Shown here piece by piece: positions 23,823 through 32,894 of a DNA stretch of 41,169 bases. Each line of letters begins with the position of its first letter. Within the stretch, counting starts at the first letter, position 1. The stretch spans positions 1 to 41,169 of the forward strand of contig NZ_FOQM01000055.1 in assembly GCF_900113735.1 (NCBI RefSeq). Reading direction: 5' to 3'. A program made the translations under genes and the position numbers. Origin of the DNA: Bradyrhizobium sp. Gha (lineage in GTDB: Bacteria; Pseudomonadota; Alphaproteobacteria; Rhizobiales; Xanthobacteraceae). Under the pieces are notes generated by a model. The model worked only from the letters and a program-made list of their open reading frames with translations. It did no database searches and was not told the origin of the DNA.

Positions 23823-25417
23823 GCAGTCACCCCGGCGATGGCGGCCTTGAGGCTGGCCACCGCAATCGGCGAGACCGAAAGAGTCGTCAAGCCTGCCGCC
23901 AGCAGCGCCTTGGTCAGACGCGTATCCGCCGCGGCATCGCCGCAGAGCGAGACCTCGACGCCGCGCTTGCGCCCGGCTTCGACCGTTCGCGCGATCAGCG
24001 CCAGCACGGCGGGATGGCCGGCATCGTTGAGGTCGGCGACGGCGCCGATGTCGCGCGCAGCGGCCATTGTGTATTGGGTCAGGTCGTTCGACCCGATGGA
24101 ATAGAACGCCGCGCCGAAGTCCTCTGCACATAGCGCCGCCGACGGGATCTCGACCATGATGCCGAGCAACGGACGGGCGCAGGCGGTGCCCGCAGCCTTG
24201 AGTGCTGCGAACTCCGCATCCAGCATGGCGTTGGCACGATCGAGCTCCGCAGGGATCGCGATCATCGGCAGCATCACCTTGAGCGTCCCGTGGACAGCCG
24301 CGCGGCAAAGCGCCCGCAACTGCACGCGAAACACCTCCGGCCGCGCCAGCGAGAGCCGGATCCCGCGCAAACCCAGGAACGGATTGCGCTCGTCATCGAC
24401 CGTGACGCCGGGGATCGGCTTGTCGCCGCCGGCATCGAGGGTGCGGATCGTGACCGGCCGTCCGGCGGCCCATTCGAGGATGCGCCGGTAGACCGCATAT
24501 TGCGCATCCTCGCCGGGAAGCCCCCTCGATCCCTCGAACAGAAACTCGGTCCGGACGAGGCCGATGCCGTCGCAGATTGCGGGATCGAGGCCTTCGACGT
24601 CTTCGGGCGCGGCGACGTTGAGAAGGACGGCGATGCGACGGCCGTCCGCCGTCAGCGCCGGTTTGAGACGACCGGCGTCGGCAGCGATCCGTGCAGCATT
24701 CGCCGCCGCCATGCGGTCCTCGAAAAGGCGGCGCGTCTCGGGCTTGGGATCGAAGATCACGGTGCCGGTGTCGCCGTCGACCAGCGCCAATGACGGCGGT
24801 TGTCCGTTCCACGGCAATGGACCCAGTCCAACCACCATCGGGGCACCGCGCGAGCGCGCGAGCATCGCGACGTGCGACGACGGCGAACCGCTCGCCAGCG
24901 CAATGGCACCGCCACGGGTCCAGTCGACGGCGAGGAAGGTCGAGGGCGAGATATCGTCCCCGGTGACGACGGAGTCGCCAGATATCTTTGCGATCGCATC
25001 CGCACCATTCAGCCCGGCGAGCACGCGATCGCGAATGTCGACGAGATCCGCGGCGCGTGCGCGGAAATACTCCTCGTCGGCCGCGCGATAGCCTGCGATC
25101 TCCGCATCGAGTGCCGTGCGCCAGGCTTCGTCGGCAGCCGTGCCGGTGGCCACAGCTTCATACGCACTTTCCGCAAGCGCATCGTCACCGAGCATCGCGA
25201 CCTGGAACTCCAGAATCTCCGCGGCCTCGCCGTGAACCTTCGCGATCAGTTCAGCGAGTTCGACTGCCGCCCCCTCGATGGCCGCCTTCAGCGCTGCGGC
25301 TTCCTGAGCCGGATCGCCCTTCGTCACCCTGCTCGCGACTTCTCTCGTCAGCACCGCGACCGGGCCGATGGCGAGGCCGGGCGAGGCGGGATGGCCGGTG
25401 AGATGGATCTCGCCCAC
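23819..25417 (-). CDS. PTS enzyme I (phosphoenolpyruvate-protein phosphotransferase)
   Basis: A 532-residue enzyme I with both halves. The swivelling phosphohistidine is His182 in ASGSPSSHVAMLARSRGAP; the PEP-binding barrel shows LVRTEFLF, GIMVEIPSAALCAEDF, YSIGSNDLTQYTMAAARD and the conserved Cys in VSLCGDAAAD. It takes phosphate from PEP and passes it to the HPr at 25422. The GTG start at 25417 follows the HPr stop by four bases; ATG at 25444 is an alternative that would overlap HPr. In Escherichia coli only a partial EI domain is fused in DhaM; here a full-length EI stands alone, making this cluster a self-sufficient relay. Confidence 0.9.
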   Translation of the reverse strand: MGEIHLTGHPASPGLAIGPVAVLTREVASRVTKGDPAQEAAALKAAIEGAAVELAELIAKVHGEAAEILEFQVAMLGDDALAESAYEAVATGTAADEAWRTALDAEIAGYRAADEEYFRARAADLVDIRDRVLAGLNGADAIAKISGDSVVTGDDISPSTFLAVDWTRGGAIALASGSPSSHVAMLARSRGAPMVVGLGPLPWNGQPPSLALVDGDTGTVIFDPKPETRRLFEDRMAAANAARIAADAGRLKPALTADGRRIAVLLNVAAPEDVEGLDPAICDGIGLVRTEFLFEGSRGLPGEDAQYAVYRRILEWAAGRPVTIRTLDAGGDKPIPGVTVDDERNPFLGLRGIRLSLARPEVFRVQLRALCRAAVHGTLKVMLPMIAIPAELDRANAMLDAEFAALKAAGTACARPLLGIMVEIPSAALCAEDFGAAFYSIGSNDLTQYTMAAARDIGAVADLNDAGHPAVLALIARTVEAGRKRGVEVSLCGDAAADTRLTKALLAAGLTTLSVSPIAVASLKAAIAGVTA

Positions 25418-25421
25418 GATT

Positions 25422-25736
25422 CTACGCCTCGCCGAAACCGTCATGCACCAGCGCCAGCATGGCCGCGAGCGCCGCGTCGCCATCGGGACCGGCGACGCGG
25501 AAATGCAGCGTCGCGCCCTGCGGCGCCTTCACGCGCATCACCTTCACCGGGCTCTTGGCGTCGGTCCAGGGCCCCTCGGCGGCAAGCGCAATTTCGATTT
25601 TGGCGGCAAAGCCTTTCGCGCATTGCGTGAGCTTCACCGACGGCCGCGCGTGCAGGCCGACCGGATTGACGAGGACCGCCGAGGCGGTCAGCGGCGCGAA
25701 CGTGTGAGCCGCCCGGTTGGCGTTGGCATCATGCAT
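25422..25736 (-). CDS. HPr-like phosphocarrier protein
   Basis: A 104-residue HPr. The phosphorylation site is His29 in NPVGLHARPSVKL; Ser62 in DAKSPVKVM is at the place of the regulatory Ser46. It carries phosphate from EI to DhaM. The start at 25736 has a strong GGAGGA site and overlaps the dhaM stop by eight bases. The N-terminal extension of about 15 residues is longer than in usual HPr (about 88 residues). Its position between DhaM and EI supports a role dedicated to dihydroxyacetone kinase. Confidence 0.9.
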   Translation of the reverse strand: MHDANANRAAHTFAPLTASAVLVNPVGLHARPSVKLTQCAKGFAAKIEIALAAEGPWTDAKSPVKVMRVKAPQGATLHFRVAGPDGDAALAAMLALVHDGFGEA

Positions 25737-26115
25737 AGAATTCCTCCGCACTGCGCTTGACGGCGGTCAGCGATGAGCCGCCCGAAGATTCGGTCGCGGC
25801 GATCACAGCCCCCTCGACCACCGGGGCATTACAGACCAGCACGCGCGCGCGCCGGTCTTCGGGCAGCATCTCCACCGCCATCTCTGAATTGGTCTCGGCA
25901 CCGCCGAGATCGACGAGGATCGCGACGCCGGCGGGCGACCAGGCGTTCTCGATCGCCTCGAGAATCCCGGCGACGTTCGTACCGAGCCCGCCATCGACAT
26001 CGCCGCCGGTCCAGGCCAGCGGCACCGCGTCTCCCACCATCTGGCGCACCATATCGGCCGCGCCCTCCGCGATCTTCGGCGAATGCGACACGATGACAAT
26101 TCCAACGTTGCTCAT
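25729..26115 (-). CDS. dhaM: PTS-dependent dihydroxyacetone kinase phosphotransferase DhaM (EIIA domain)
   Basis: A 128-residue EIIA-mannose-type domain. NVGIVIVSHSP places the phosphorylated His at residue 11, and VAILVDLGGAETNSEMA plus RVLVCNAPVVEGAV are typical DhaM segments. It hands phosphate from HPr to ADP bound on DhaL. The start overlaps the dhaL stop by four bases (26112-26115). It is a single domain, whereas the E. coli DhaM also carries HPr and EI-like domains; here these are separate genes downstream. Confidence 0.92.
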   Translation of the reverse strand: MSNVGIVIVSHSPKIAEGAADMVRQMVGDAVPLAWTGGDVDGGLGTNVAGILEAIENAWSPAGVAILVDLGGAETNSEMAVEMLPEDRRARVLVCNAPVVEGAVIAATESSGGSSLTAVKRSAEEFYA

Positions 26116-26726
26116 GGGGTGACCTCGAACTCCAGTGTCTCGACTGCTGCGCCGATCAGAAGCGACGCCGAGCGCGAGCCCGGGTCCATGTGACCGATCG
26201 AACGTTCGCCCAGAAACGACGCGCGGCCGCGAATCGCCTGCATCGGCGTGGTGCGATCGGCCGCTTGCGCAGCCTCGGCTGCGATCGCCTTGGCATCGCC
26301 GCCGCCCGCCAGCACGGCGTGCACGGGCACCAGGACATCGAGCAGCGTCTTCTGTCCCGCCTCGGAACGGCCGCGCGCCTTGACGGCCTCGATCGCCTTC
26401 TCCGTCGCCGCAACGAGATCGGCGCGGCTCGGCTGCTCCGGAAGCGCCTTGCCCAGTTCCATGAAGAACGTTCCGACCAGTGGCCCCGACGCACCGCCGA
26501 CCTTCATGACCAAGGTCATTCCGATCGCCTTCAGCATCTCCGGGAGCGACTTGTCGGCAAGGCCGGGCAACGCCGCGAGCACCGCCTCGAAACCGCGCTT
26601 CATGTTCAGCCCGTGATCGCCATCGCCAATCGCCTGATCGAGGCTCGTCAGCTCGTCCGCGTGTTCAATCACCGAGCCTGCCAGCGCTCGCACCAATTTT
26701 TCCCTGGCACCCCGATCGAGGCTCAT
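26112..26726 (-). CDS. dhaL: Dihydroxyacetone kinase subunit DhaL
   Basis: A 204-residue nucleotide-binding subunit. DQAIGDGDHG (residues 30-39) gives the three aspartates that hold Mg-ADP, and GGASGPLVGTFF is the next conserved loop. In PTS-type kinases the ADP stays bound and is rephosphorylated by DhaM, which is encoded immediately downstream. It overlaps the upstream ATPase gene by four bases (26723-26726), tying kinase and transporter into one operon. Confidence 0.93.
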   Translation of the reverse strand: MSLDRGAREKLVRALAGSVIEHADELTSLDQAIGDGDHGLNMKRGFEAVLAALPGLADKSLPEMLKAIGMTLVMKVGGASGPLVGTFFMELGKALPEQPSRADLVAATEKAIEAVKARGRSEAGQKTLLDVLVPVHAVLAGGGDAKAIAAEAAQAADRTTPMQAIRGRASFLGERSIGHMDPGSRSASLLIGAAVETLEFEVTP

Positions 26727-27730
26727 GCCGCTACCCTCCCGCCCTTCGCATCGAAATACAGCGGCTTGTTCAGACGGAGCGACACGACGTCTCCGGCGTC
26801 AAAGCCCGCCTCGGGATCCGCCAGCGTCACGACCGGTCGGCCGGCGAGATCGAGATGGAGATGGCTTTGGTCGCCGAGGTGCTCGACCCGCTTGACGGTT
26901 GCCGAGATATCGCCGCCGCCGCGCGCAATCGTCAAATGCTCGGTCCGCGCGCCGATCGTCTCGACCCCATCAGGGGCCCGGCCGAACAGCGCCGCGGGCA
27001 GCAGATTGATCACCGGCTGGCCCAGCCGCGCCGCGACATGCGCGTTAACAGGGTTCTCGTAGATCTCCCGCGGCGTGCCAATCTGCATCAGCCGCCCGCC
27101 TTCGATCACGCCGATGCGCGAGGCCATGGTCATCGCCTCGGTCTGGTCGTGCGTGACATAGAGGATCGTCGCGCCGAGATCGACCTGGATCCGCTTGAGT
27201 TCGAGCCGCAACTCGCCGCGCAGCTTGGCATCGAGCGAGGACAGCGGCTCGTCCATCAGGTAGATCGAGGGCGAACGGACCAGCGCCCGGCCGATCGCGA
27301 CGCGCTGCATCTGCCCGCCCGACAGCTGCGTCGCCTTGTTGTCGAGCTTGGTCTCGATGTGAAGCAGACGTGCGATCTCCTGCACCTTGGCGCGAATGTC
27401 GGCTTCCGCGACGCGGCGGGTCGGCGCTCGCAACGAGAAGGCCATGTTCTCGAACACGGTGAGGTGCGGATAAAGCGAATATTGCTGGAAGACAAAGGCG
27501 ACGTCACGATCGGCCGGTGCATCGCCGGTCACGTCGCGCCCGTCGATGCGGATCGAGCCGCGATCCGGCTGCTCCAACCCGGCTATCAAGCGCAATGCCG
27601 TTGTCTTGCCGGCGCCGGTCGGCCCAAGCAATGCGACGAACTCGCCGTCGCCCACCGTCAGCGACAGATCGCTCAGGGCTTGAGTCTTGCCGAAGGCCTT
27701 CGAGACAGCGTTGATCTCGACCTCAGCCAT
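26723..27730 (-). CDS. Sugar/polyol ABC transporter ATPase (GlpT-like)
   Basis: A 335-residue MalK/UgpC-type ATPase: Walker A GPTGAGKTT at residues 36-44, signature LSGGQMQRVAIGRALV, Walker B IYLMDEPLSSLDA, switch His in ILYVTHDQTEAM, then a C-terminal OB-type regulatory domain. The start at 27730 has GGAGG five bases upstream and overlaps the previous ATPase stop by eight bases. Two different ATPases in one operon are typical of the GlpSTPQV class of rhizobial importers, where they form a heterodimer. Confidence 0.92.
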   Translation of the reverse strand: MAEVEINAVSKAFGKTQALSDLSLTVGDGEFVALLGPTGAGKTTALRLIAGLEQPDRGSIRIDGRDVTGDAPADRDVAFVFQQYSLYPHLTVFENMAFSLRAPTRRVAEADIRAKVQEIARLLHIETKLDNKATQLSGGQMQRVAIGRALVRSPSIYLMDEPLSSLDAKLRGELRLELKRIQVDLGATILYVTHDQTEAMTMASRIGVIEGGRLMQIGTPREIYENPVNAHVAARLGQPVINLLPAALFGRAPDGVETIGARTEHLTIARGGGDISATVKRVEHLGDQSHLHLDLAGRPVVTLADPEAGFDAGDVVSLRLNKPLYFDAKGGRVAA

Positions 27731-28820
27731 GCACACCTCCGTCATGCAGCGCAGTGCGTATCGCCCGGCCCGATGCCTTGTCGAAGATCGACAGCGTATC
27801 GGGCCGGAAGTCGAGCCCGACAGTCTCGCCGGTCCGGAACGATCGGCTGCTGGGTGAGCGGGCTTTGAGCGCGCCGTAACGGGTCGTCACGGTCACGATC
27901 TGCATCGTGCCCAGATATTCCGTGCCATAGACCTCGCCGCGCACCATGCCGCGATCGGTGAAGCGCACATGCTCGGGCCGCACGCCGAGCACGAGCTCGC
28001 TTTCCGTCATCGCTTCGCGCGCCGCAGGAATGGCCACGTCGCGCTCGCCGAGCCGGATCGCCTCTGCGCCGGTCTGCAAGCCGCTACGGAACGGCAGGAA
28101 GTTCATCGGTGGGGAGCCGATGAAGTCGGCAACGAACAGCGAAGCCGGCCGGTCATAGATGTCGCGCGGACTTGCGACCTGCTCGACGACGCCGTTGTTC
28201 ATCACCGCGATCCTGTCGGCCATCGCCATGGCTTCGAGCTGGTCATGGGTGACATAGACGGTCGTCGCTCCCAGGCGATCATGCAGAGCCCGCAGTTCAT
28301 GGATCATGGCCTCGCGCATCTCGGTATCGAGTGCGCCGAGCGGCTCGTCCATCAGAAAACATTTTGGTTTGCGCACGATCGCACGCCCCAGCGCGACGCG
28401 CTGCCGATCGCCACCGGCAAGGCCCGAGACGGAGCGGTCGAGAAGATGGGAGATCCGCAGGATGCGCGCGGCCTCGACAACACGTCGGTCGCGTTCGGCT
28501 GCACTGATCCCTTCGCATGTCAGGGGAAAGCCGATGTTGCGCCGGACATTCATATGCGGATAGAGCGCGAACAGCTGGAACACGAAGGCGATGTCGCGTG
28601 CCGAGGCGCGATTCATCGTCACGTCCTCGCCGTCGAGCCGGATGGTGCCCGCCGTCGGCAGCTCCAGGCCTGCGATCATGCGCAGCGTGGTGGTCTTGCC
28701 GCAGCCGGACGGTCCCAGCAGGCAGAGGAACTGGCCGTCCTCCACCGTGAAGCTGGCAGACTTGACCGCATGAAAACTACCAAAGGATTTGTCGAGCGCC
28801 TCGACCTTGATCTGTGCCAT
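27723..28820 (-). CDS. Sugar/polyol ABC transporter ATPase (GlpS-like)
   Basis: A 365-residue ABC ATPase: Walker A GPSGCGKTT at residues 36-44, signature LAGGDRQRVALGRAIV (LAGGD in place of the usual LSGGQ), Walker B CFLMDEPLGALD, switch VYVTHDQLEAMAM and a C-terminal TOBE-like region with LGVRPEHVRF. GGGAG lies upstream of the start, and the gene begins six bases after the small membrane protein stop. The weakened signature may mean that one composite ATP site hydrolyses poorly (inference). Confidence 0.92.
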   Translation of the reverse strand: MAQIKVEALDKSFGSFHAVKSASFTVEDGQFLCLLGPSGCGKTTTLRMIAGLELPTAGTIRLDGEDVTMNRASARDIAFVFQLFALYPHMNVRRNIGFPLTCEGISAAERDRRVVEAARILRISHLLDRSVSGLAGGDRQRVALGRAIVRKPKCFLMDEPLGALDTEMREAMIHELRALHDRLGATTVYVTHDQLEAMAMADRIAVMNNGVVEQVASPRDIYDRPASLFVADFIGSPPMNFLPFRSGLQTGAEAIRLGERDVAIPAAREAMTESELVLGVRPEHVRFTDRGMVRGEVYGTEYLGTMQIVTVTTRYGALKARSPSSRSFRTGETVGLDFRPDTLSIFDKASGRAIRTALHDGGVHG

Positions 28821-28826
28821 CGCGCG

Positions 28827-29039
28827 CTACTCCCGGACCTTGGACACGATGGTGAACATCACCGTGCCGAACAGGGTCGTCGCAAACGACCAGGAATAAA
28901 GTGTCAGAGACAATGGCTGCATCAGCATCACCACCCCGGCGGCGATGATCGTCGTCGCGATGGCTTCGAGTGGAGCGCGGCGCAGAATGCGGTCCGCAAG
29001 ACCACGACGTGCGATGGAGGGGGTGAGATCGACGCTCAT
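28827..29039 (-). CDS. 70-aa membrane protein of the importer operon
   Basis: A small protein with two predicted transmembrane helices (about residues 25-42 and 47-65) after a basic cytoplasmic start, ending in KVRE. Its start overlaps the permease stop by four bases (29036-29039), so it is made with the permeases. GlpSTPQV operons also carry a small membrane protein (DUF2160 type) at the equivalent place; this one is of similar style, but I cannot claim homology. A role in assembling or stabilising the permease is plausible. Confidence 0.7.
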   Translation of the reverse strand: MSVDLTPSIARRGLADRILRRAPLEAIATTIIAAGVVMLMQPLSLTLYSWSFATTLFGTVMFTIVSKVRE

Positions 29040-29989
29040 TTGCGCACAGCTCCAAAGGTGATGCCGCGCAGCAGGTGCTTGCGAAGCAAGACCGTGAACA
29101 CCACGATCGGCACCAGGAACAGCGTCGTGCCGGCGGCCACCGCGGGCCAGTCCTGCCCGCCCTCCCCGATGATGATCGGAATGAAGGGCGGCGCCGTCTG
29201 CGCGTTGCCTGAGGTGAGAAGCACCGCGAAGGCGTATTCGTTCCAGGCGAAGATCAGGCAGAAGATCGCGGTTGCCGCAATTCCCGTGGTCGCCTGCGGC
29301 AGCACCACCTTCACGAACGCCTGAAATCGGGTGTAGCCGTCGATCATCGCCGCCTCCTCATACTCGCGCGGGATTTCGTCGATGAAGCCTTTGAGCAGCC
29401 AGACTGCGAGCGAGACGTTGACCGAGGTGTAGAGCAGGATCATCCCGAGTCGCGTATCCGACAAACCGATGGTGCGGTACATCAGATAAATCGGGATCGC
29501 GACCGCGATCGGCGGCATCATCCGGGTCGACAGGATGAAGAACAGCAGATCGTCCTTCAGCGGCACGCGGAAGCGCGAGAAGCCGTAGGCCGACAAGGTG
29601 CCGAGCGCAACTGCGAGCACGGTCGAGCCGAACGCAATGATCAGGGAATTGACGAAGCGCGGCACGTAATTCGAGGGACCGGCGACCACCATGTTGCGGT
29701 CGCGCGCGATGCCGTCGCACAGCCCCTGCGGCGGTCCCAGCGAGCGGATGAACTCCGGGGTCTGGCGCGAGCGCGTCGTGAACAGGTTGCAGAAGCCTTC
29801 GAGCGATGGCTTGAACATCACCTTGGGCGGATAGGAGATCGCATCGTCAGGCGACTTGAAAGCGGTGAGCATGATCCAGACCAGCGGGATCATGGTGATG
29901 ATGGCGTAGAGCACGACGAGCGAGCCGGCAAAGCGCCGCGTCGTAACCGACGGCTCGACGACCGAGTGGGCTGTGGTGACTGATGTCAT
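29036..29989 (-). CDS. Sugar/polyol ABC transporter permease (MalG type)
   Basis: A 317-residue permease with about six transmembrane segments. The EAA loop reads REYEEAAMIDGYTRFQAF, then VKVVLPQA. A periplasmic insertion of about 50 residues after the first helix (around KVMFKPSLEGFCNLFTTR) is typical of this branch. ATG 29989 is used since it overlaps the preceding permease stop in an ATGA junction; the frame is open upstream to 30271 but that is a shadow of the other permease. It pairs with the product of 29986-30945. Confidence 0.9.
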   Translation of the reverse strand: MTSVTTAHSVVEPSVTTRRFAGSLVVLYAIITMIPLVWIMLTAFKSPDDAISYPPKVMFKPSLEGFCNLFTTRSRQTPEFIRSLGPPQGLCDGIARDRNMVVAGPSNYVPRFVNSLIIAFGSTVLAVALGTLSAYGFSRFRVPLKDDLLFFILSTRMMPPIAVAIPIYLMYRTIGLSDTRLGMILLYTSVNVSLAVWLLKGFIDEIPREYEEAAMIDGYTRFQAFVKVVLPQATTGIAATAIFCLIFAWNEYAFAVLLTSGNAQTAPPFIPIIIGEGGQDWPAVAAGTTLFLVPIVVFTVLLRKHLLRGITFGAVRK

Positions 29990-30945
29990 CGGCTTTTCAC
30001 CTTGTTCAGCGCCTTCACGTAGATGTTGGCGAGACCGAAGACCGTCACGAACAGGATGATCGCGAAGGCCGAGGAATAGCCGGTGCGCCAGCTCTCGAAC
30101 GCCGCACGCTTGAGCGTGATCGAGGCGACTTCCGTCGTCGATCCCGGCCCACCGCCGGTGAGCAGATTGACCATGTCGAACATCTTGAAATTCTCGATGC
30201 CGCGGAACAGCACCGCCAGCATGATGAACGGCAGCGCCATCGGCAGCGTGATCGACCAGAACTGCCGCCATTTCGACGCGCGGTCGACCTCGGCGGCCTC
30301 ATAGATGTAGTCAGGGATCGAACGCAGGCCGGCGAGGCAAATCAGCATCACATAGGGCGTCCACATCCAGGCATCGACGATGACGATGGCCCAGGGGCTC
30401 AGCGTGACGTCGCCCAGCATCTGGAAGGACGAGGCGGCGCGGCCGGTAAAGAAGGCGACGACGTAATTGAACAGGCCGATCTGCGGCTGGTACAGGAACG
30501 TCCAGAAATTGCCGACCACGGCCGGCGACAGCATCATCGGCAGCAGGATGATCGTGGTCCACATCCCATGGCCGCGGAACTTCTTGTCGATGAGATAGGC
30601 CAGTCCAAATCCGAGGACGGTCTCGATCACCACCGTCCAGATCACGAAATGCGCGGTGACCTGCATTGCCGCCCAGATGTCAGGGTCGGTCAGGATCGAC
30701 TGATACCAGTCGGCGCCGAGCCAGATCGTCGGCACGTTGGCCCTGTTGGCGCGGTAATTCGTGAACGACAGATAGATCGTCCAGAGCAGCGGGAAGATGT
30801 TGATCGCCAGCAACAGCACGATCGTCGGCGTGATGAAGAGCCAGGCGAGCATCCTGTCCGACAGGCCCCGGATACGACGCGCGAGGCCTGGCCGGACCAT
30901 GACGGCCCGATAGGTGATCCGCGAAGAGGCACTCAATTCATTCAT
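29986..30945 (-). CDS. Sugar/polyol ABC transporter permease (MalF type)
   Basis: A 319-residue permease with about six transmembrane segments and the EAA loop IYEAAEVDRASKWRQFWSIT. The segment WLFITPTIVLLLAINIFPLLW is the first membrane helix. The start at 30945 is taken as likeliest, though its ribosome site is weak; a GTG at 30966 would add seven residues. It follows the binding-protein gene after about 100 bp and forms the channel with the 29036-29989 product. Confidence 0.9.
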   Translation of the reverse strand: MNELSASSRITYRAVMVRPGLARRIRGLSDRMLAWLFITPTIVLLLAINIFPLLWTIYLSFTNYRANRANVPTIWLGADWYQSILTDPDIWAAMQVTAHFVIWTVVIETVLGFGLAYLIDKKFRGHGMWTTIILLPMMLSPAVVGNFWTFLYQPQIGLFNYVVAFFTGRAASSFQMLGDVTLSPWAIVIVDAWMWTPYVMLICLAGLRSIPDYIYEAAEVDRASKWRQFWSITLPMALPFIMLAVLFRGIENFKMFDMVNLLTGGGPGSTTEVASITLKRAAFESWRTGYSSAFAIILFVTVFGLANIYVKALNKVKSR

Positions 30946-31048
30946 TGCAGCGACCGATCCTGGCACCCGGCGTCGACGATGCGACCGTTCCCGGTCATCT
31001 CGAAGGAACGGCCGGAGCGCGAGCGCACGCGCTCCGGCCAGCGTGCTT

Positions 31049-32395
31049 TCAGAACTTCTTGCCTTCTTCCTTGAAGATCGCCTTCCAGTCCTTCACCAGA
31101 CCGTCGAGCGCTTCCTGTGCGGTGCCCTTGTCGGCCACCACATAGTCGTGCACGCGCTTCTGCTCCGCCTGCAGCAGTTGGGCGTAGGACGGCTCGGCCC
31201 AGAAGTCGACGACCATGCCCATCGACTGCAGGAACTCCTTGGCGAAGGGCGCGCTACCGGGGAAGCTCGGATCGTTCAGCACCGATTTGGCGCAGGAATA
31301 GCCGCCGAGCGCCCACCACTTCTTCTGGACGTCCCCGCCGGAGAACCACTTGATGTATTGCAGCGCTTCGGCCTGGTTCTTGGAGTAGGAAACCACCGAG
31401 ATGCCCTGGCCGCCGAGTTGTGTCGCCTGTCCGGCGGGACCGGCCGGATTGACGAAGAAGCCGATCTTGTCGCCACCGACATTCGGGTCCTTGTAGAGGC
31501 CCGGGAAGAAGGCGAAGAAGTTCATCTGCAGCGCCACCTGGCCGGACTTGAAGGCATCAAGCCCCTCCGACATGTAGGAGTTGGAGGCGCCGGGCGGCGT
31601 GCAGCACTTGTAGAGCTCCTTGTAGGCTTCGAGCCCCTTCACGGCACCGGGCGAATTCACGAACCCGTCCATCGCATAGGGCTTCTTCGGATCGTCGTAT
31701 TTGAAGCCGTAATCGTAGAGGTAGTTCGAGACACCCATGGTGATGCCTTCCGAGCCACGCTCGGTGTAGATCGAGGCGCCATAGACCTTCTTGCCGTCGA
31801 TGTCGCGGCCCTGGAAGAATTGCGCGATGTCCTTGAGCTCATCGAGCGTCTTCGGCACGCCGATCTCGCGGCCGTACTTTGCCTTGAAGTCCTTCTGCAC
31901 GTCCGGCCGCGCGAACCAGTCCTTGCGGTAGGTCCAGCCCACCGCATCGCCCATCGCCGGCAGCGCCCAATAGTTCGGCGTGTTCTTCGGCCACTCGGAA
32001 TATCCGACCACGGTTGCCGGCATGTAGTCGTCCATGCTGATTCCTTCCTTCTTGAAGAAATCGTTGAGCTTGACGTATTGGCCGTTCTCCGCGGCGCCAC
32101 CGATCCATTGGGAATCGCCGATGATGAGGTCGCACAGCGAGCCGTGCGAATTGAGTTCGTTCAGGAAGCGATCGGCGTAATTGGTCCACGGCACGAACTC
32201 GAACTTCATACCGATACCCGACTTGGCGCTGAAGTCCTTCGACAATTCGACCAGCGCGTTGGCGGGGTCCCATGCGGCCCAGCACAGCGTGATGGTCTTG
32301 CCCTGCGCCTGCGCGGGCGTGGTGCCCGCTCCGACACCGAGCGCGGCGGCGACAGCCCCGCATGACACTGCAAGCGTCTTCATCGTCCGTTTCAT
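31049..32395 (-). CDS. Extracellular sugar/polyol-binding protein
   Basis: A 448-residue periplasmic binding protein of the MalE-like (type 1 sugar-binding) class. The signal peptide spans residues 1-30 and ends TTPAQAQ; the mature protein starts GKTITLCWAAWDPANAL. ALPAMGDAVGWTYRKDWF and FFAFFPGLYKDPNVGG are in places expected for ligand contact in this class. The start at 32395 has GGAGGG upstream; longer frames to 32521 run into the promoter. It is the first gene of the operon and faces the operator-like half-sites at 32494-32579. The ligand is unknown; the dha genes downstream suggest a small polyol or ketose. Confidence 0.9.
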   Translation of the reverse strand: MKRTMKTLAVSCGAVAAALGVGAGTTPAQAQGKTITLCWAAWDPANALVELSKDFSAKSGIGMKFEFVPWTNYADRFLNELNSHGSLCDLIIGDSQWIGGAAENGQYVKLNDFFKKEGISMDDYMPATVVGYSEWPKNTPNYWALPAMGDAVGWTYRKDWFARPDVQKDFKAKYGREIGVPKTLDELKDIAQFFQGRDIDGKKVYGASIYTERGSEGITMGVSNYLYDYGFKYDDPKKPYAMDGFVNSPGAVKGLEAYKELYKCCTPPGASNSYMSEGLDAFKSGQVALQMNFFAFFPGLYKDPNVGGDKIGFFVNPAGPAGQATQLGGQGISVVSYSKNQAEALQYIKWFSGGDVQKKWWALGGYSCAKSVLNDPSFPGSAPFAKEFLQSMGMVVDFWAEPSYAQLLQAEQKRVHDYVVADKGTAQEALDGLVKDWKAIFKEEGKKF

Positions 32396-32894
32396 TACAC
32401 GTTCCCTCCGAGTGGGCCGGCCATCGACATGGCGCGGCGTTCCTACCCGCTCGAATGCTTCGAGCAGAGCGACACAGTCCGTGACGAGCTGAGTAACTAA
32501 ACTAACGTTTCCTCGCGCCACCCGGATTCTATAGGCCCGGCAGGCTCGATTTGTTTAGTGAACCACCATTTACTAAACATTGCAAGCGACTTTGCCGGCT
32601 TCGCGAGACGATCTTTCTGAAGCCATCGCACGATCCGTCTGGAGGACTCGCTCTGGCCCGCGATTCCGATTTTTAGAATCTCGCCGTTAAGATGCGCCTT
32701 GACCGTCGACTGTGTTACGGTTGCGAGCCGCCTTTTGTCTTTTTTCGATCGTGTGCTGAGCCGATATCAGTCGCAGCTGTCCTAGGGACATGTCGGGCTC
32801 CTCATTGCCGAGCCCGGCGTGACCATCGTGCATATCAAAGATCTTGTTTTCCGTTCATGAGCGCTGCCCGCGCAGTCTTGGTGAGGAGCTATTG
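32396..32894. other. Divergent control region between the importer operon and P450
   Basis: About 500 bp without a gene. It contains the TTTAGTNA half-sites (32494-32579) and a 7-bp hairpin CGGGCTC...GAGCCCG at 32794-32816 with no T-run. Its base composition is less GC-rich near 32640-32760, where the P450 promoter probably lies. Confidence 0.5.
32494..32579. promoter_or_regulatory. Candidate operator with three TTTAGTNA half-sites
   Basis: TGTTTAGTGAA (32552-32562) and TTTACTAAACA (32569-32579) form an 11-bp inverted repeat with one mismatch and a 6-bp spacer. A third half-site, TAACTAAA (complement TTTAGTTA), is at 32494-32501. All lie upstream of the binding-protein start at 32395. The repressor is not identified. 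Confidence 0.6.
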
